64,000 nt of DNA from Bacteroidales bacterium MB20-C3-3 (GTDB lineage Bacteria > Bacteroidota > Bacteroidia > Bacteroidales > UBA932): assembly GCA_035609245.1 (NCBI GenBank), contig CP141202.1, forward strand, positions 992,001 through 1,056,000, read 5' to 3'. Position 1 is the first letter of the stretch. Every line of letters starts with the position of its first letter. Positions 8,827 to 17,136 of the stretch are shown in pieces. The notes under the pieces were generated by a model. It saw only the letters and a program-made list of their open reading frames with translations. It ran no database searches and was not told the origin of the DNA. Made by a program: the position numbers and the translations under genes.

Positions 8827-9534
8827 ATGAGCAACGAGGTCATTAACATCAAGGATATCAAAAAAATCTACAAAGTGGGAAACCAGGAGGTAAGAGCACT
8901 TGACGGAGTAGATCTTCACATAGGAAGAAATGAATATGTGGCAATTATGGGACCCTCCGGTTCCGGCAAGTCTACAATGATGAACATACTTGGTTGTCTC
9001 GACAGCCCCTCATCAGGCCAATATATCCTCAATGGCACAGATGTCTCCTCAATGGCAGACTCCCAGCTGGCAGAGGTAAGAAACAAAGAGATTGGTTTTA
9101 TCTTCCAATCCTTTAATCTCCTGCCAAGGTACTCTGCTCTGGAAAATGTTGCCCTCCCTTTGATCTATTCAGGTGACACCAGAACAGAGAGAGAACGGCG
9201 AGCAGAAGAGGCCCTGGAGAGTGTTGACCTTACAGACAGAATGCACCACAAACCAAACGAGCTCTCCGGTGGACAGAGACAAAGGGTAGCTGTTGCAAGA
9301 GCGCTTGTAAATAACCCTTCAATGATACTTGCAGACGAACCTACAGGTAATCTTGATACAAAAACATCTGTGGACATTATGAAACTCTTTGCAAAAATCC
9401 ACAACAAAGGGAATACTATTATTGTTGTTACACACGAGGAGGATATAGCCAGACACGCACACCGTATAATAAGACTAAGGGATGGTAAGATTGAGTCTGA
9501 CGAAATAAATCATAATCCGGTAAAATATTCCTGA
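8827..9534 (+). CDS. ABC transporter ATPase, LolD/MacB/FtsE type
   Basis: A 235-residue ATPase subunit with Walker [10 protein letters not shown] at 42-50, the Q-loop in [11 protein letters not shown], signature [12 protein letters not shown], Walker B with DEPTGNLD and the H-loop in VVTHEED. The subclass (LolD, MacB, FtsE and related exporters or mechanotransmitters of the type VII ABC superfamily) is clear from the [12 protein letters not shown] and GNLDTKTS segments. No permease gene is adjacent, so its partner must be encoded elsewhere, as is common in this phylum. The stop codon overlaps the start of the cobalamin adenosyltransferase gene (TGATG), but subclass argues against a BtuD role in vitamin B12 uptake. 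Confidence 0.92.
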   Translation: MSNEVINIKDIKKIYKVGNQEVRALDGVDLHIGRNEYVAIMGPSGSGKSTMMNILGCLDSPSSGQYILNGTDVSSMADSQLAEVRNKEIGFIFQSFNLLPRYSALENVALPLIYSGDTRTERERRAEEALESVDLTDRMHHKPNELSGGQRQRVAVARALVNNPSMILADEPTGNLDTKTSVDIMKLFAKIHNKGNTIIVVTHEEDIARHAHRIIRLRDGKIESDEINHNPVKYS

Positions 9535-10079
9535 TGAAAGAGATGAACATATATACAAAAACAGGTGACAAAGGGACAACCTCACTTGTTGGAGGGGCCA
9601 GAGTAAGAAAGGATGATCCAAAGGTTAACGCCTATGGAAATGTAGATGAACTAATATCTCACATAGCTCTGATAAGAGCTGATGCATCAGGAGAACCTCT
9701 GTATGAGAACCTGAGAAGAGTTCAGGCAAATCTAATGCATGTAGCAGCCCATTTGGCAGCTGACGACCACGGAGCTAAAAGGCTGAAAGAATTTGACACT
9801 AAAGAGATTGAGTTTCTTGAGAGTCAAATAGATTTAATGGTGGCAGAGCTTCCGGAACAGATAGCCTTTATTCTTCCTGCAGGCCCCCGTGCAGCAGCTC
9901 AGTGTCATATTGCAAGAACAGTTTGCCGCAGGGCTGAGAGGTCTTGTATATCTCTGATGGAGGAGCCAAGGATAGAGCAAGTGGTTAAATACCTTAACAG
10001 ATTATCTGATTACTTGTTTGTATACGGAAGGTATATAGCTTTTAAAAATGGTATTGGAGATGATTTTTGGTATCAATAG
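9534..10079 (+). CDS. PduO-type cob(I)alamin adenosyltransferase
   Basis: A 181-residue ATP:cob(I)alamin adenosyltransferase that makes adenosylcobalamin. All family motifs are seen: N-terminal TKTGDKGTTSLVGG, NAYGNVDEL, FILPAG, CHIARTVCRRAER and YLNRLSDYLFVYGR. Start: the ATG at 9534 overlaps the preceding stop by one base; a second ATG at 9543 (MNIYTKTG) is equally possible and removes three residues. Co-transcription with the LolD-like ATPase seems a matter of packing rather than shared function. Confidence 0.94.
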   Translation: MKEMNIYTKTGDKGTTSLVGGARVRKDDPKVNAYGNVDELISHIALIRADASGEPLYENLRRVQANLMHVAAHLAADDHGAKRLKEFDTKEIEFLESQIDLMVAELPEQIAFILPAGPRAAAQCHIARTVCRRAERSCISLMEEPRIEQVVKYLNRLSDYLFVYGRYIAFKNGIGDDFWYQ

Positions 10080-10102
10080 TGTTATAATTAAAATATATTG
10101 AT

Positions 10103-10110
10103 TATCTTCG
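10103..10110 (+). promoter_or_regulatory. Possible -7 element for the DUF2795 gene
   Basis: TATCTTCG differs from TAnnTTTG at one base. It lies in the 85-nt gap before the DUF2795 gene, about 54 nt ahead of the ATG. A loose inverted repeat (TCAATA near 10074 and TATTGA near 10096) sits just upstream. Confidence 0.3.
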
Positions 10111-10164
10111 CACACAATTTTCGCAAGAGAATCTTAAGTACTTAATATTTAACATTTTAACACT

Positions 10165-10386
10165 ATGTATTGGACACTTGAACTTGCTTCCAAGCTCGAA
10201 GATGCTCCATGGCCGGCCACCAAGGAGGAGTTGATTGATTACGCAACCAGATCCGGAGCCCCCTTAGAGGTTATTGAAAATCTCGAAGATCTGGAGGATG
10301 ATGGAGAGATCTACGATAGCATTGAGGACATTTGGCCGGATTATCCAAGCAAGGAAGACTTCTTTTTCAACGAAGAGGAGTATTAA
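10165..10386 (+). CDS. DUF2795 small acidic protein
   Basis: A 73-residue, strongly acidic protein (more than a quarter Asp/Glu) with no signal peptide or membrane segment, hence cytoplasmic. I recognise it as the DUF2795 family, near-invariant in Bacteroidota (MYWTLELA start, WPATKEELIDYA, and the tail WPDYPSKEDFFFNEEEY). The family has no established role. It sits 10 nt upstream of trkA and is probably co-transcribed with it. The full length is coding and matches the family length, so this is not a fragment. Confidence 0.88.
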   Translation: MYWTLELASKLEDAPWPATKEELIDYATRSGAPLEVIENLEDLEDDGEIYDSIEDIWPDYPSKEDFFFNEEEY

Positions 10387-10396
10387 TTAATACTTT

Positions 10397-11746
10397 ATGA
10401 AGATTATCATCGCCGGTGCGGGTGATGTGGGTACGCATCTCGCAAAGATGCTCGGAAACGAAGATCACGAACTAACCGTTATTGACAACGACGAGGCTCG
10501 TCTTGCTCATGTTGGTGAGATTGCAGATATTATACCCATATACGGTTCTCCTACTTCAATTGCCACACTTGAAAAGGCAGCTGTAAGGAGATCTGATCTT
10601 TTTATTGCTGTAAGTCCCGCACAAGAGCAGGATGTAAACATTATCAGCGCTATGCTGGCCAAAAAAATGGGAGCCGGCAAGGTTACTGCAAGAATCAACA
10701 ACGATGAATATCTGAAGAACGAGAACAAACTCCTCTTTACAGAGATGGGGATTGATCTGTTGTTCTATCCTGAGAAGATTGCATCTCACGAAATTATTGA
10801 TCTTCTTAAACAGACAGGCACCTCTGAGTTTATGGACTTCTCCGGGGGCAAGCTACAGCTTATTGTTTTCCGTCTGGATGATGGTGCCCCATTAATCAAC
10901 AAAACCCTTTCTGACTATTCAACTCCCGGGATTGAACCTCTTTACAGGGCTGTTGCAATTGCCCGTGATGGACATACCATCATACCAAGGGGCTCCACTA
11001 AATTCAAGGAGAGAGATCTGGTATTTGTTATCTCCAGAAGAAGCGGGGCACAGGAGGTGATGACCTACTCCGGAAAAAACAATATTGATGTAAAAAGGCT
11101 TATGATTGTTGGCGGCGGAAGAATTGGCGAGATGGTAGCCAAAAAACTTGAACCAACAGTTGATTATATTAAGCTTATAGAAAGAAGAAGAGAGAGATGC
11201 GATGTTCTTAATGAGAGCCTGACAAAAACCCTTGTAATTAACGGAGATGCAAGGAATACCGACCTTCTTATTGAAGAGGATGTCAATGATTTTGATGCAT
11301 TTGTAGCAGTCACAAGCAGCTCAGAAACAAATATTCTATCTTGCGTTATGGCTAAAAAGATGGGGGTCGCCAAAACAATCGCAGAAGTAGAGAATATTGA
11401 CTATATAAAACTCGCAGAAGGGATGGGAGTTGATGCTGTTATTAATAAAAAACTCATAACAGCGAGCCGTATTTTCCGTTTTACCCTGTCAAACAAAGTA
11501 CAGTCCATCAAATGTCTTAACGGATCAGATGCAGAAATTCTTGAATTCATAGTTAATCCAAACAGTAAGATTACCCAGGATAAACTCAGGAACCTAGGAT
11601 TCCCCAAAGATGCGATAATTGGGGGAATTATCAGAGGCACCAGCAGCTTCATTGCATTAGGGGATACAGAGATTAAACCATACGACAGAGTTGTAGTTTT
11701 TGCACTTCCAACTGCTCTTGCAAAAGTCAACAAGTTTTTTGCATAA
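10397..11746 (+). CDS. trkA: Potassium uptake regulatory protein TrkA
   Basis: A 449-residue peripheral membrane protein that gates Trk/Ktr-type K+ channels in response to nucleotides. It contains two RCK modules, each an N-terminal Rossmann domain (GAGDVG at about 7-12; GGGRIG at about 238) followed by a TrkA-C domain. The tandem layout is that of E. coli-type TrkA rather than single-module KtrA. The expected channel gene trkH is not next to it; aspA follows after a 100-nt gap with its own promoter. Preceded by the DUF2795 gene, 10 nt away. Confidence 0.95.
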   Translation: MKIIIAGAGDVGTHLAKMLGNEDHELTVIDNDEARLAHVGEIADIIPIYGSPTSIATLEKAAVRRSDLFIAVSPAQEQDVNIISAMLAKKMGAGKVTARINNDEYLKNENKLLFTEMGIDLLFYPEKIASHEIIDLLKQTGTSEFMDFSGGKLQLIVFRLDDGAPLINKTLSDYSTPGIEPLYRAVAIARDGHTIIPRGSTKFKERDLVFVISRRSGAQEVMTYSGKNNIDVKRLMIVGGGRIGEMVAKKLEPTVDYIKLIERRRERCDVLNESLTKTLVINGDARNTDLLIEEDVNDFDAFVAVTSSSETNILSCVMAKKMGVAKTIAEVENIDYIKLAEGMGVDAVINKKLITASRIFRFTLSNKVQSIKCLNGSDAEILEFIVNPNSKITQDKLRNLGFPKDAIIGGIIRGTSSFIALGDTEIKPYDRVVVFALPTALAKVNKFFA

Positions 11747-11784
11747 CACTCCATTTTAATTACAGATTTTTACTTTTTATGGCG

Positions 11785-11804
11785 TAATAAATTATAATTT
11801 ATTA
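11785..11804. promoter_or_regulatory. Perfect 20-bp palindrome in the aspA promoter
   Basis: TAATAAATTATAATTTATTA equals its own reverse complement. It ends inside the aspA -7 element, so a dimeric protein bound here would block or reposition RNA polymerase. The all-A/T composition raises the odds of chance occurrence, so operator status is an inference. Confidence 0.35.
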
Positions 11805-11810
11805 CCTTTG
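11803..11810 (+). promoter_or_regulatory. aspA promoter -7 element
   Basis: TACCTTTG is an exact TAnnTTTG match, 36 nt before the aspA ATG at 11847. It also shows that translation starts at 11847, as an in-frame codon at 11808 would lie within the promoter element itself. Confidence 0.6.
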
Positions 11811-11846
11811 CGCCACATTTTAAAAACTATAAAAATTAGTGCGATT

Positions 11847-13277
11847 ATGAGCAAAAACAGTATCAAATCGGGCGCAAAAACCAGATTGGAACACGATTTA
11901 CTGGGTGACAAACAGGTTCCTGCAGAGGCATTATACGGAGTTCAAACACTCAGATGTATTGAGAATTTTGATATAAGCAGACAGACTCTTTCACAATTCC
12001 CACACTTTATCAAGGCTTTGGGTATTGTAAAGATGGGTGCAGTCATGGCTAATCATGAACTGGGACTTATTCAGGAGGATGTTAAAAATGCAATTGTAGA
12101 TGCTTGTCAGGAGCTGATGGATGGCAAACATCTGGACCAGTTCCCAATAGATATGGTACAGGGCGGAGCAGGTACATCTGTGAATATGAATGCAAATGAG
12201 GTAATTGCCAACAGAGCCCTGGAGATAATGGGAAAAGAGCGCGGAGAGTATCAGTTCTGCAGCCCTAACGACCATGTTAATATGGCTCAGAGCACAAATG
12301 ACGCCTACCCGAGTGCAATGCACATTGGTATGTACATTACTCACTTTGAAGTAATAGAGGCTCTTGACAAACTGATTGAATCATTTGAAGTAAAAGAGCG
12401 TGAGTTCGCCAATATCATTAAGATGGGCAGGACACAGCTTCAGGATGCCGTTCCAATGACACTTGGTCAGAGCTTTGGTGCCTTCGCTTCAGCCATGAAG
12501 CACGAAAGACGCAGACTGGACAAGGCCGCGCGCGAACTGCTCTATATAAACATGGGTGCCACTGCAATAGGCACAGGTATAACTGCTGAGCCCGGTTATG
12601 CCGAGGCGTGTATCTACCATATCAGAAAAATCACAGGATTTGATCTGAAGCTTGCATACAATCTTGTTGAGGCTACCCACGACACATCTTGTTTTGTGGC
12701 ATACTCATCGGCACTTAAATCTCTTGCAATCAGAGTTTCAAAAATTTGTAACGATCTTCGTATCCTCTCATCTGGACCGAGAACAGGTATTGCCGAGATA
12801 AAACTTCCTCCAAAACAACCGGGATCATCAATTATGCCGGGTAAAGTTAATCCTGTAATCCCAGAGGTTATGAATCAGGTTTGCTTTAAAGTCATCGGAA
12901 ACGACCTTGCAATTACAATGGCATCTGAGGCTGCGCAGCTTGAACTCAATGTGATGGAGCCTGTACTTGTACAGAGCCTTATTGAGTCAGCCGACTGGAT
13001 GCGCAGAGGAATGGATACACTAAGAGTTGAATGCGTTGATGGAATTGAGGCAAATCCTGAACACTGCCGCGAAATGGTTGAACACTCAATAGGTATCGTT
13101 ACTGCTCTTAAACCATTCATCGGTTACTCAAAGTGTACCGAGATTGCCCAGGAGGCCCTTGAGACAGGCGGAAGCGTTTACAAACTTGTACTTGATAAAG
13201 GAATCCTTACCAAAGAGCAACTTGACAAAATACTTGACCCTAAACATATGATCAGACCGGTTAAGATTACTATTTAA
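11847..13277 (+). CDS. aspA: Aspartate ammonia-lyase
   Basis: A 476-residue enzyme that reversibly deaminates L-aspartate to fumarate and ammonia, feeding fumarate respiration or the reductive TCA branch. It belongs to the fumarase/aspartase superfamily: the catalytic-serine loop signature GSSIMPGKVNP is at about residue 325, and the substrate motifs GGAGTSVNMNANEV and STNDAYPSA are intact. The start at 11847 is set by the upstream -7 element. Followed by a strong hairpin terminator, so it is probably a single-gene unit. L-asparaginase, which makes aspartate, is encoded at 41796-42827 in this window. Confidence 0.96.
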   Translation: MSKNSIKSGAKTRLEHDLLGDKQVPAEALYGVQTLRCIENFDISRQTLSQFPHFIKALGIVKMGAVMANHELGLIQEDVKNAIVDACQELMDGKHLDQFPIDMVQGGAGTSVNMNANEVIANRALEIMGKERGEYQFCSPNDHVNMAQSTNDAYPSAMHIGMYITHFEVIEALDKLIESFEVKEREFANIIKMGRTQLQDAVPMTLGQSFGAFASAMKHERRRLDKAARELLYINMGATAIGTGITAEPGYAEACIYHIRKITGFDLKLAYNLVEATHDTSCFVAYSSALKSLAIRVSKICNDLRILSSGPRTGIAEIKLPPKQPGSSIMPGKVNPVIPEVMNQVCFKVIGNDLAITMASEAAQLELNVMEPVLVQSLIESADWMRRGMDTLRVECVDGIEANPEHCREMVEHSIGIVTALKPFIGYSKCTEIAQEALETGGSVYKLVLDKGILTKEQLDKILDPKHMIRPVKITI

Positions 13278-13301
13278 CTGCACGATTCAATAAAATAAAA
13301 C

Positions 13302-13331
13302 GAGGCTGACCATTATTGGTTAGCCTCTTTT
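13302..13331 (+). terminator. Rho-independent terminator after aspA
   Basis: A 10-bp stem (GAGGCTGACC at 13302-13311 with GGTTAGCCTC at 13318-13327, one G-U pair), a 6-nt loop, then TTTT. It starts 24 nt after the aspA stop. Confidence 0.8.
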
Positions 13332-13559
13332 CGTATTATCAGTTATCTGTATCAGCCCGGAAAATCCTCCCCACCATAAAGACTGTCAGAAAAACCAGAA
13401 CATCTCAGCGGAGCTCCTTTAGTCATGCAAACTACTTAGTCAAAAGATAGCACAATCCCTCCCCGTTCAACCGAGCCAAGAAGGAACCTTCGCCGGAAGG
13501 AGCGAAGCGGATGAGGAGGAAAAGTTCCTGAGTGGGCGCAGGATGACAATAGTAGTTCG
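13332..13559. other. Gene-free stretch with a GC-richer foldable segment
   Basis: Between the aspA terminator and the Uup promoter no credible gene is seen. The part from about 13470 to 13545 is richer in G and purines than its surroundings and can fold: CTTCGC pairs with GCGAAG around 13488-13508, alternatively CCTTC with GAAGG, and an outer AGGAAC/GTTCCT pair brackets them. This resembles an intergenic repetitive (REP-like) element, but no second copy was noticed in the window. Confidence 0.35.
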
Positions 13560-13567
13560 TATATTTG
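13560..13567 (+). promoter_or_regulatory. Promoter -7 element of the Uup-like gene
   Basis: TATATTTG is an exact consensus match ending 4 nt before the ATG at 13572, the same spacing as at the response-regulator gene. A leaderless or nearly leaderless transcript is predicted. Confidence 0.55.
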
Positions 13568-13571
13568 CACA

Positions 13572-15440
13572 ATGGCAAGCATACTACAGGCAGCAGGACT
13601 GTCAAAATCATACGGCATAAGAACCCTGTTTGAGAATTTATATATAAACATAAATGAGGGTGATAAAATTGCCCTGATCGCTCCTAACGGAAGCGGCAAG
13701 AGTACCCTCTTAAGAATTCTGGCAGGCAAAGATTCATCTGATGGTGATGGTTCGGTTAAGCTGATGCAGGGGGCAAAGGTAGCCTGGCTGGAGCAGGACC
13801 CGGAGCTGGATCCTGATAAAACAATTTTTCAGGAGGTATTCAGAGCGTCAGAGATTCTATCTTCAGTTATTGTGGAGTACGAAGCTGCTATTGCGGCAAA
13901 CGACCACAAAAGGGTTGAAAATGCTGTCCATAATATGGATATTCACAACGCCTGGCAGTATGAGCAGAAAATTAATCAGGTTTTAAGCAGACTCAACCTT
14001 CCAAATTCGCAAAGGCAGATCTCCACACTATCCGGGGGGGAGAGGAAGAGAGTTGCTCTGGCTTCAATTATGATAAATGAGGCCGATCTTATTGTGCTGG
14101 ACGAGCCCACAAATCATCTTGATCTTGAAATAATCGAGCAGCTTGAGGAGTACTTAAAAAGAACCGCTTCATCCCTGCTAATGGTTACTCACGACCGCTA
14201 CTTTCTTGACAGGGTATGCAACCATATACTGGAACTTGATAATGGTGTCCTCTACACCTACAAGGGGAACTACTCCTACTTCCTTGAAAAAAGAGATGAA
14301 AGGGTAGATATTTTTAATACAGAGACAGAGAGGGCAAGAAATCTCCTGCGAACTGAATTAGACTGGATGAGAAGAATGCCCCAGGCCAGAGCTACAAAGG
14401 CAAAATACAGAATAAATGCCTTTTACGAATTAAAGGAGAGGGCAGATAAGAGAGTGGTTCAAAAACAGATGAAGATAGATGTAGGCGCATCCAGACTGGG
14501 AACCAAGATAATAAACTGCAAAAATCTCACCCATTACTGGGATAATTACTGCACTGTAAATGAGTTTACTTACAACTTTACCAAAGGGGAAAAGGTTGGT
14601 ATTGTTGGTGCTAATGGTGCCGGTAAAAGTACTTTTCTCAAACTGCTTACAGGTGAAATCGAAAACTATAAAGGAGAAATTGACAGAGGGGAGACTCTTG
14701 TAATTGGCCATTACAGACAGGACGGACTCACTTTTGATCCTGAAGAGACTGTAATAGATGCTGTCAGAAGGGTTGCAGAGGTAGTTACACTTGCAGATGG
14801 TTCAACTATTCCGGTGACACAATTTCTCTCCAGATTTCTCTTTCCTCACTCATCTCACAATACTAAAATTGAGAAACTTAGCGGAGGAGAGCGGAGAAGG
14901 CTGTATCTGGTAACAATTCTTATGAAAAGTCCTAATTTTCTCATACTGGATGAACCTACCAACGACCTTGATATTGTTAGTCTAAATGTGCTTGAGGAGT
15001 ATCTCCTGGCCTTCCCCGGATCTCTTATTATAGTCTCTCACGACAGATATTTTCTGGACAAACTTGCAGATCACATTTTTGTATTTGAAGGTGATGGTCT
15101 CATCAAAGATTATGTTGGAAAATATAGTGAGTACCGTGAAATGGTTAAAGAGCTTGAGGCTGCAAAAGAGAGAGAGCTGATAAAGACAAAAGAACCCGCC
15201 ATCATTAAGAATAATGACGAAAAAAAAACTGCGGGAAAGTTATCATGGAAAGAGCAGAGGGAGCTCGAGGAGATTGATGAGAAGCTAGATGCTCTTGAAA
15301 AAGAGAAGAGCAGCCTTGAAGCTGCCCTCTCATCAGGTTCTCTTTCACCTGAGGAGCTTACAAAATACTCATTGCGAATAGGTGAAGTTATTTCAAATAT
15401 TGACCGGCTCAGCGATCGATGGCTGGAGCTTACTCCATAA
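13572..15440 (+). CDS. ABC-F ATPase, Uup-like
   Basis: A 622-residue cytosolic ATPase with two ABC modules and no membrane segment. Module 1: Walker A APNGSGKST at 37-45, signature LSGGERKRVALA, Walker B with DEPTNHLD. Module 2: Walker A GANGAGKST, signature LSGGERRRLYLV, DEPTNDLD. After the second module a charged C-terminal segment (about 530-622) forms the ABC-F C-terminal coiled coil (ABC_tran_CTD), the mark of the Uup subfamily. ABC-F proteins act on the ribosome; Uup is linked to translation and to branched DNA intermediates. Its last 11 bases overlap the convergent ettA gene. An antibiotic-resistance ABC-F role is not suggested. Confidence 0.9.
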   Translation: MASILQAAGLSKSYGIRTLFENLYININEGDKIALIAPNGSGKSTLLRILAGKDSSDGDGSVKLMQGAKVAWLEQDPELDPDKTIFQEVFRASEILSSVIVEYEAAIAANDHKRVENAVHNMDIHNAWQYEQKINQVLSRLNLPNSQRQISTLSGGERKRVALASIMINEADLIVLDEPTNHLDLEIIEQLEEYLKRTASSLLMVTHDRYFLDRVCNHILELDNGVLYTYKGNYSYFLEKRDERVDIFNTETERARNLLRTELDWMRRMPQARATKAKYRINAFYELKERADKRVVQKQMKIDVGASRLGTKIINCKNLTHYWDNYCTVNEFTYNFTKGEKVGIVGANGAGKSTFLKLLTGEIENYKGEIDRGETLVIGHYRQDGLTFDPEETVIDAVRRVAEVVTLADGSTIPVTQFLSRFLFPHSSHNTKIEKLSGGERRRLYLVTILMKSPNFLILDEPTNDLDIVSLNVLEEYLLAFPGSLIIVSHDRYFLDKLADHIFVFEGDGLIKDYVGKYSEYREMVKELEAAKERELIKTKEPAIIKNNDEKKTAGKLSWKEQRELEEIDEKLDALEKEKSSLEAALSSGSLSPEELTKYSLRIGEVISNIDRLSDRWLELTP

Positions 15441-17106
15441 GTTTTTTATACTTGAATCTTTTTGGAGTTAAATCACCAAGTCTCTTCTTCTTGTTCTCCT
15501 CATATTCTGAATAGCTTCCCTCAAAGAATACCACTTTTGAGTCACCCTCAAATGCCAGTATATGTGTTGCAATCCTGTCCAGGAACCATCTGTCGTGTGA
15601 TATAATTACCGCACACCCCGCAAAATTTTCCAGGCCCTCTTCCAGAGCTCTGATTGTATTCACATCCACATCGTTAGTTGGTTCGTCAAGAAGCAGAACA
15701 TTTGCCTCCTCTTTCAAAGTGAGTGCCAGGTGAAGTCTGTTTCTCTCACCCCCTGAAAGAATTCCGCATTTTTTCTCCTGATCTGCTCCTGAAAAGTTAA
15801 ATCTGGAGACATATGCCCTTGCATTTACCTCTTTGTTCCCAAGCTTTACAAAATCCGAGTTTTGAGCTATCGTTTCATATACGGTTTTATCCGGATCAAT
15901 GTGTCTGTGCTGCTGATCAACATAGGCAACCTTAACTGTCTCCCCTACCATAAAAGAGCCTGCATCCGGTTTTTCGAGTCCCATAATAAGGCGGAAGAGA
16001 GTCGTTTTTCCAGCTCCGTTAGGGCCGATAATCCCCACAATTCCTGCAGGCGGGAGGCTAAATTCCAGACCTTCATATAACAGTTTATCACCAAATCCTT
16101 TTGTTACTCCTTTAGCATCTATCACCCTGTCTCCCAGGCGGGGACCATTCGGAATAAAGATCTCCAGTTTCTCCTCTTTTACCTTCCCATCCTCATTCAG
16201 CATCTTTTCGTAAGCAGAGAGACGGGCTTTTGATTTGGCCTGACGGGCCTTGGGAGACATCCTAACCCACTCAAGCTCTCTTTCCAGAGTTTTACGCCTT
16301 TTACTCTCCTGCTTCTCTTCGGTTGCCAGTCTTGTAGATTTCTGATCAAGCCAAGAGGAGTAATTTCCCTTCCAAGGAATTCCCTCGCCTCTGTCAAGCT
16401 CTAAAATCCATCCGGCAACATTATCCAGGAAGTAACGGTCGTGAGTAACTGCAATTACAGTACCCTTGTACTGCTGAAGGTGCGCCTCCAGCCACTGAAT
16501 TGATTCAGTATCCAGGTGGTTGGTTGGCTCATCTAATAAGAGAACATCTGGTTCACGGAGAAGAAGCCTGCAAAGAGCAACCCTGCGGCGCTCACCACCG
16601 GAGAGGTGTTTTACAACAGCATCCGGTTCCGGGCATTGAAGCGCATCCATAGCCCTTTCAAGTTTGGAGTCAATATCCCATCCGTTTACATGCTCTATTT
16701 TTTCGGTAAGCTCGCCCTGGAGGTCAATGAGTTTTGCCATCTCATCGTCATCCATAGGCTCTAGAAATTTATTATTAACCTCTTCGTACTGCTTTAGCAG
16801 GGACATCACTTCGTGAACCCCCTCCTGAACAACTTCAAGAACTGTCTTATTATCATCAAGATGAGGCTCCTGTTCCAGAAACCCAACCGAGTAACCGGGT
16901 GCCCATACCACCTCTCCGTCGTAAGCATTTTCAACACCTGCAATAATCTTTAAAAGAGTTGATTTACCTGATCCGTTAAGACCTATGATGCCTATCTTAG
17001 CTCCGTAAAAAAAGGAGAGGTAGATATTTTTAAGGATTGCCTTGTTGTTCGTGGGTAATATTTTTCCCACACCATTCATTGAAAATATTATCTTCTCGTC
17101 TGCCAT
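15430..17106 (-). CDS. ettA: Energy-dependent translational throttle protein EttA
   Basis: A 558-residue ABC-F ATPase that binds the ribosomal E site and gates the first elongation step according to ATP/ADP ratio. Two ABC modules: Walker A GLNGSGKST at 42-50 and GPNGAGKTT, signatures LSGGERRRVALC and LSGGERNRLHLA. The EttA-type arm insertion in module 1 and the linker (MSPKARQAKSKARL) are clear, and there is no C-terminal coiled coil, which separates it from the convergent Uup-like gene. Length is normal for EttA. It has its own promoter between it and the upstream M23 peptidase gene. Confidence 0.94.
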   Translation of the reverse strand: MADEKIIFSMNGVGKILPTNNKAILKNIYLSFFYGAKIGIIGLNGSGKSTLLKIIAGVENAYDGEVVWAPGYSVGFLEQEPHLDDNKTVLEVVQEGVHEVMSLLKQYEEVNNKFLEPMDDDEMAKLIDLQGELTEKIEHVNGWDIDSKLERAMDALQCPEPDAVVKHLSGGERRRVALCRLLLREPDVLLLDEPTNHLDTESIQWLEAHLQQYKGTVIAVTHDRYFLDNVAGWILELDRGEGIPWKGNYSSWLDQKSTRLATEEKQESKRRKTLERELEWVRMSPKARQAKSKARLSAYEKMLNEDGKVKEEKLEIFIPNGPRLGDRVIDAKGVTKGFGDKLLYEGLEFSLPPAGIVGIIGPNGAGKTTLFRLIMGLEKPDAGSFMVGETVKVAYVDQQHRHIDPDKTVYETIAQNSDFVKLGNKEVNARAYVSRFNFSGADQEKKCGILSGGERNRLHLALTLKEEANVLLLDEPTNDVDVNTIRALEEGLENFAGCAVIISHDRWFLDRIATHILAFEGDSKVVFFEGSYSEYEENKKKRLGDLTPKRFKYKKLME

Positions 17107-17125
17107 AAATTATTATAATTTGCGG

Positions 17126-17133
17126 CAAAGATA
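17126..17133 (-). promoter_or_regulatory. ettA promoter -7 element
   Basis: TATCTTTG on the minus strand, exact consensus, 19 nt before the ettA ATG at 17106 and located in the 30-nt gap after the M23 peptidase gene. Confidence 0.55.
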
Positions 17134-17136
17134 ATA

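Noticed and set aside
8827-10079. ABC ATPase next to cobalamin adenosyltransferase read as a vitamin B12 uptake operon
   Set aside because: The ATPase is of the LolD/MacB/FtsE subclass, not BtuD, and there are no btuC, btuF or corrinoid receptor genes here.
13436-13729. 97-codon minus-strand frame over the GC-richer gap and start of the Uup-like gene
   Set aside because: Half of it is antisense to the ABC-F gene and the rest follows the foldable segment; no family resemblance.
17107-17121. A/T-only palindrome (AAATTAT-T-ATAATTT) in the ettA leader
   Set aside because: Short, all A/T and in a generally A/T-rich leader, so expected by chance; not reported as an operator.
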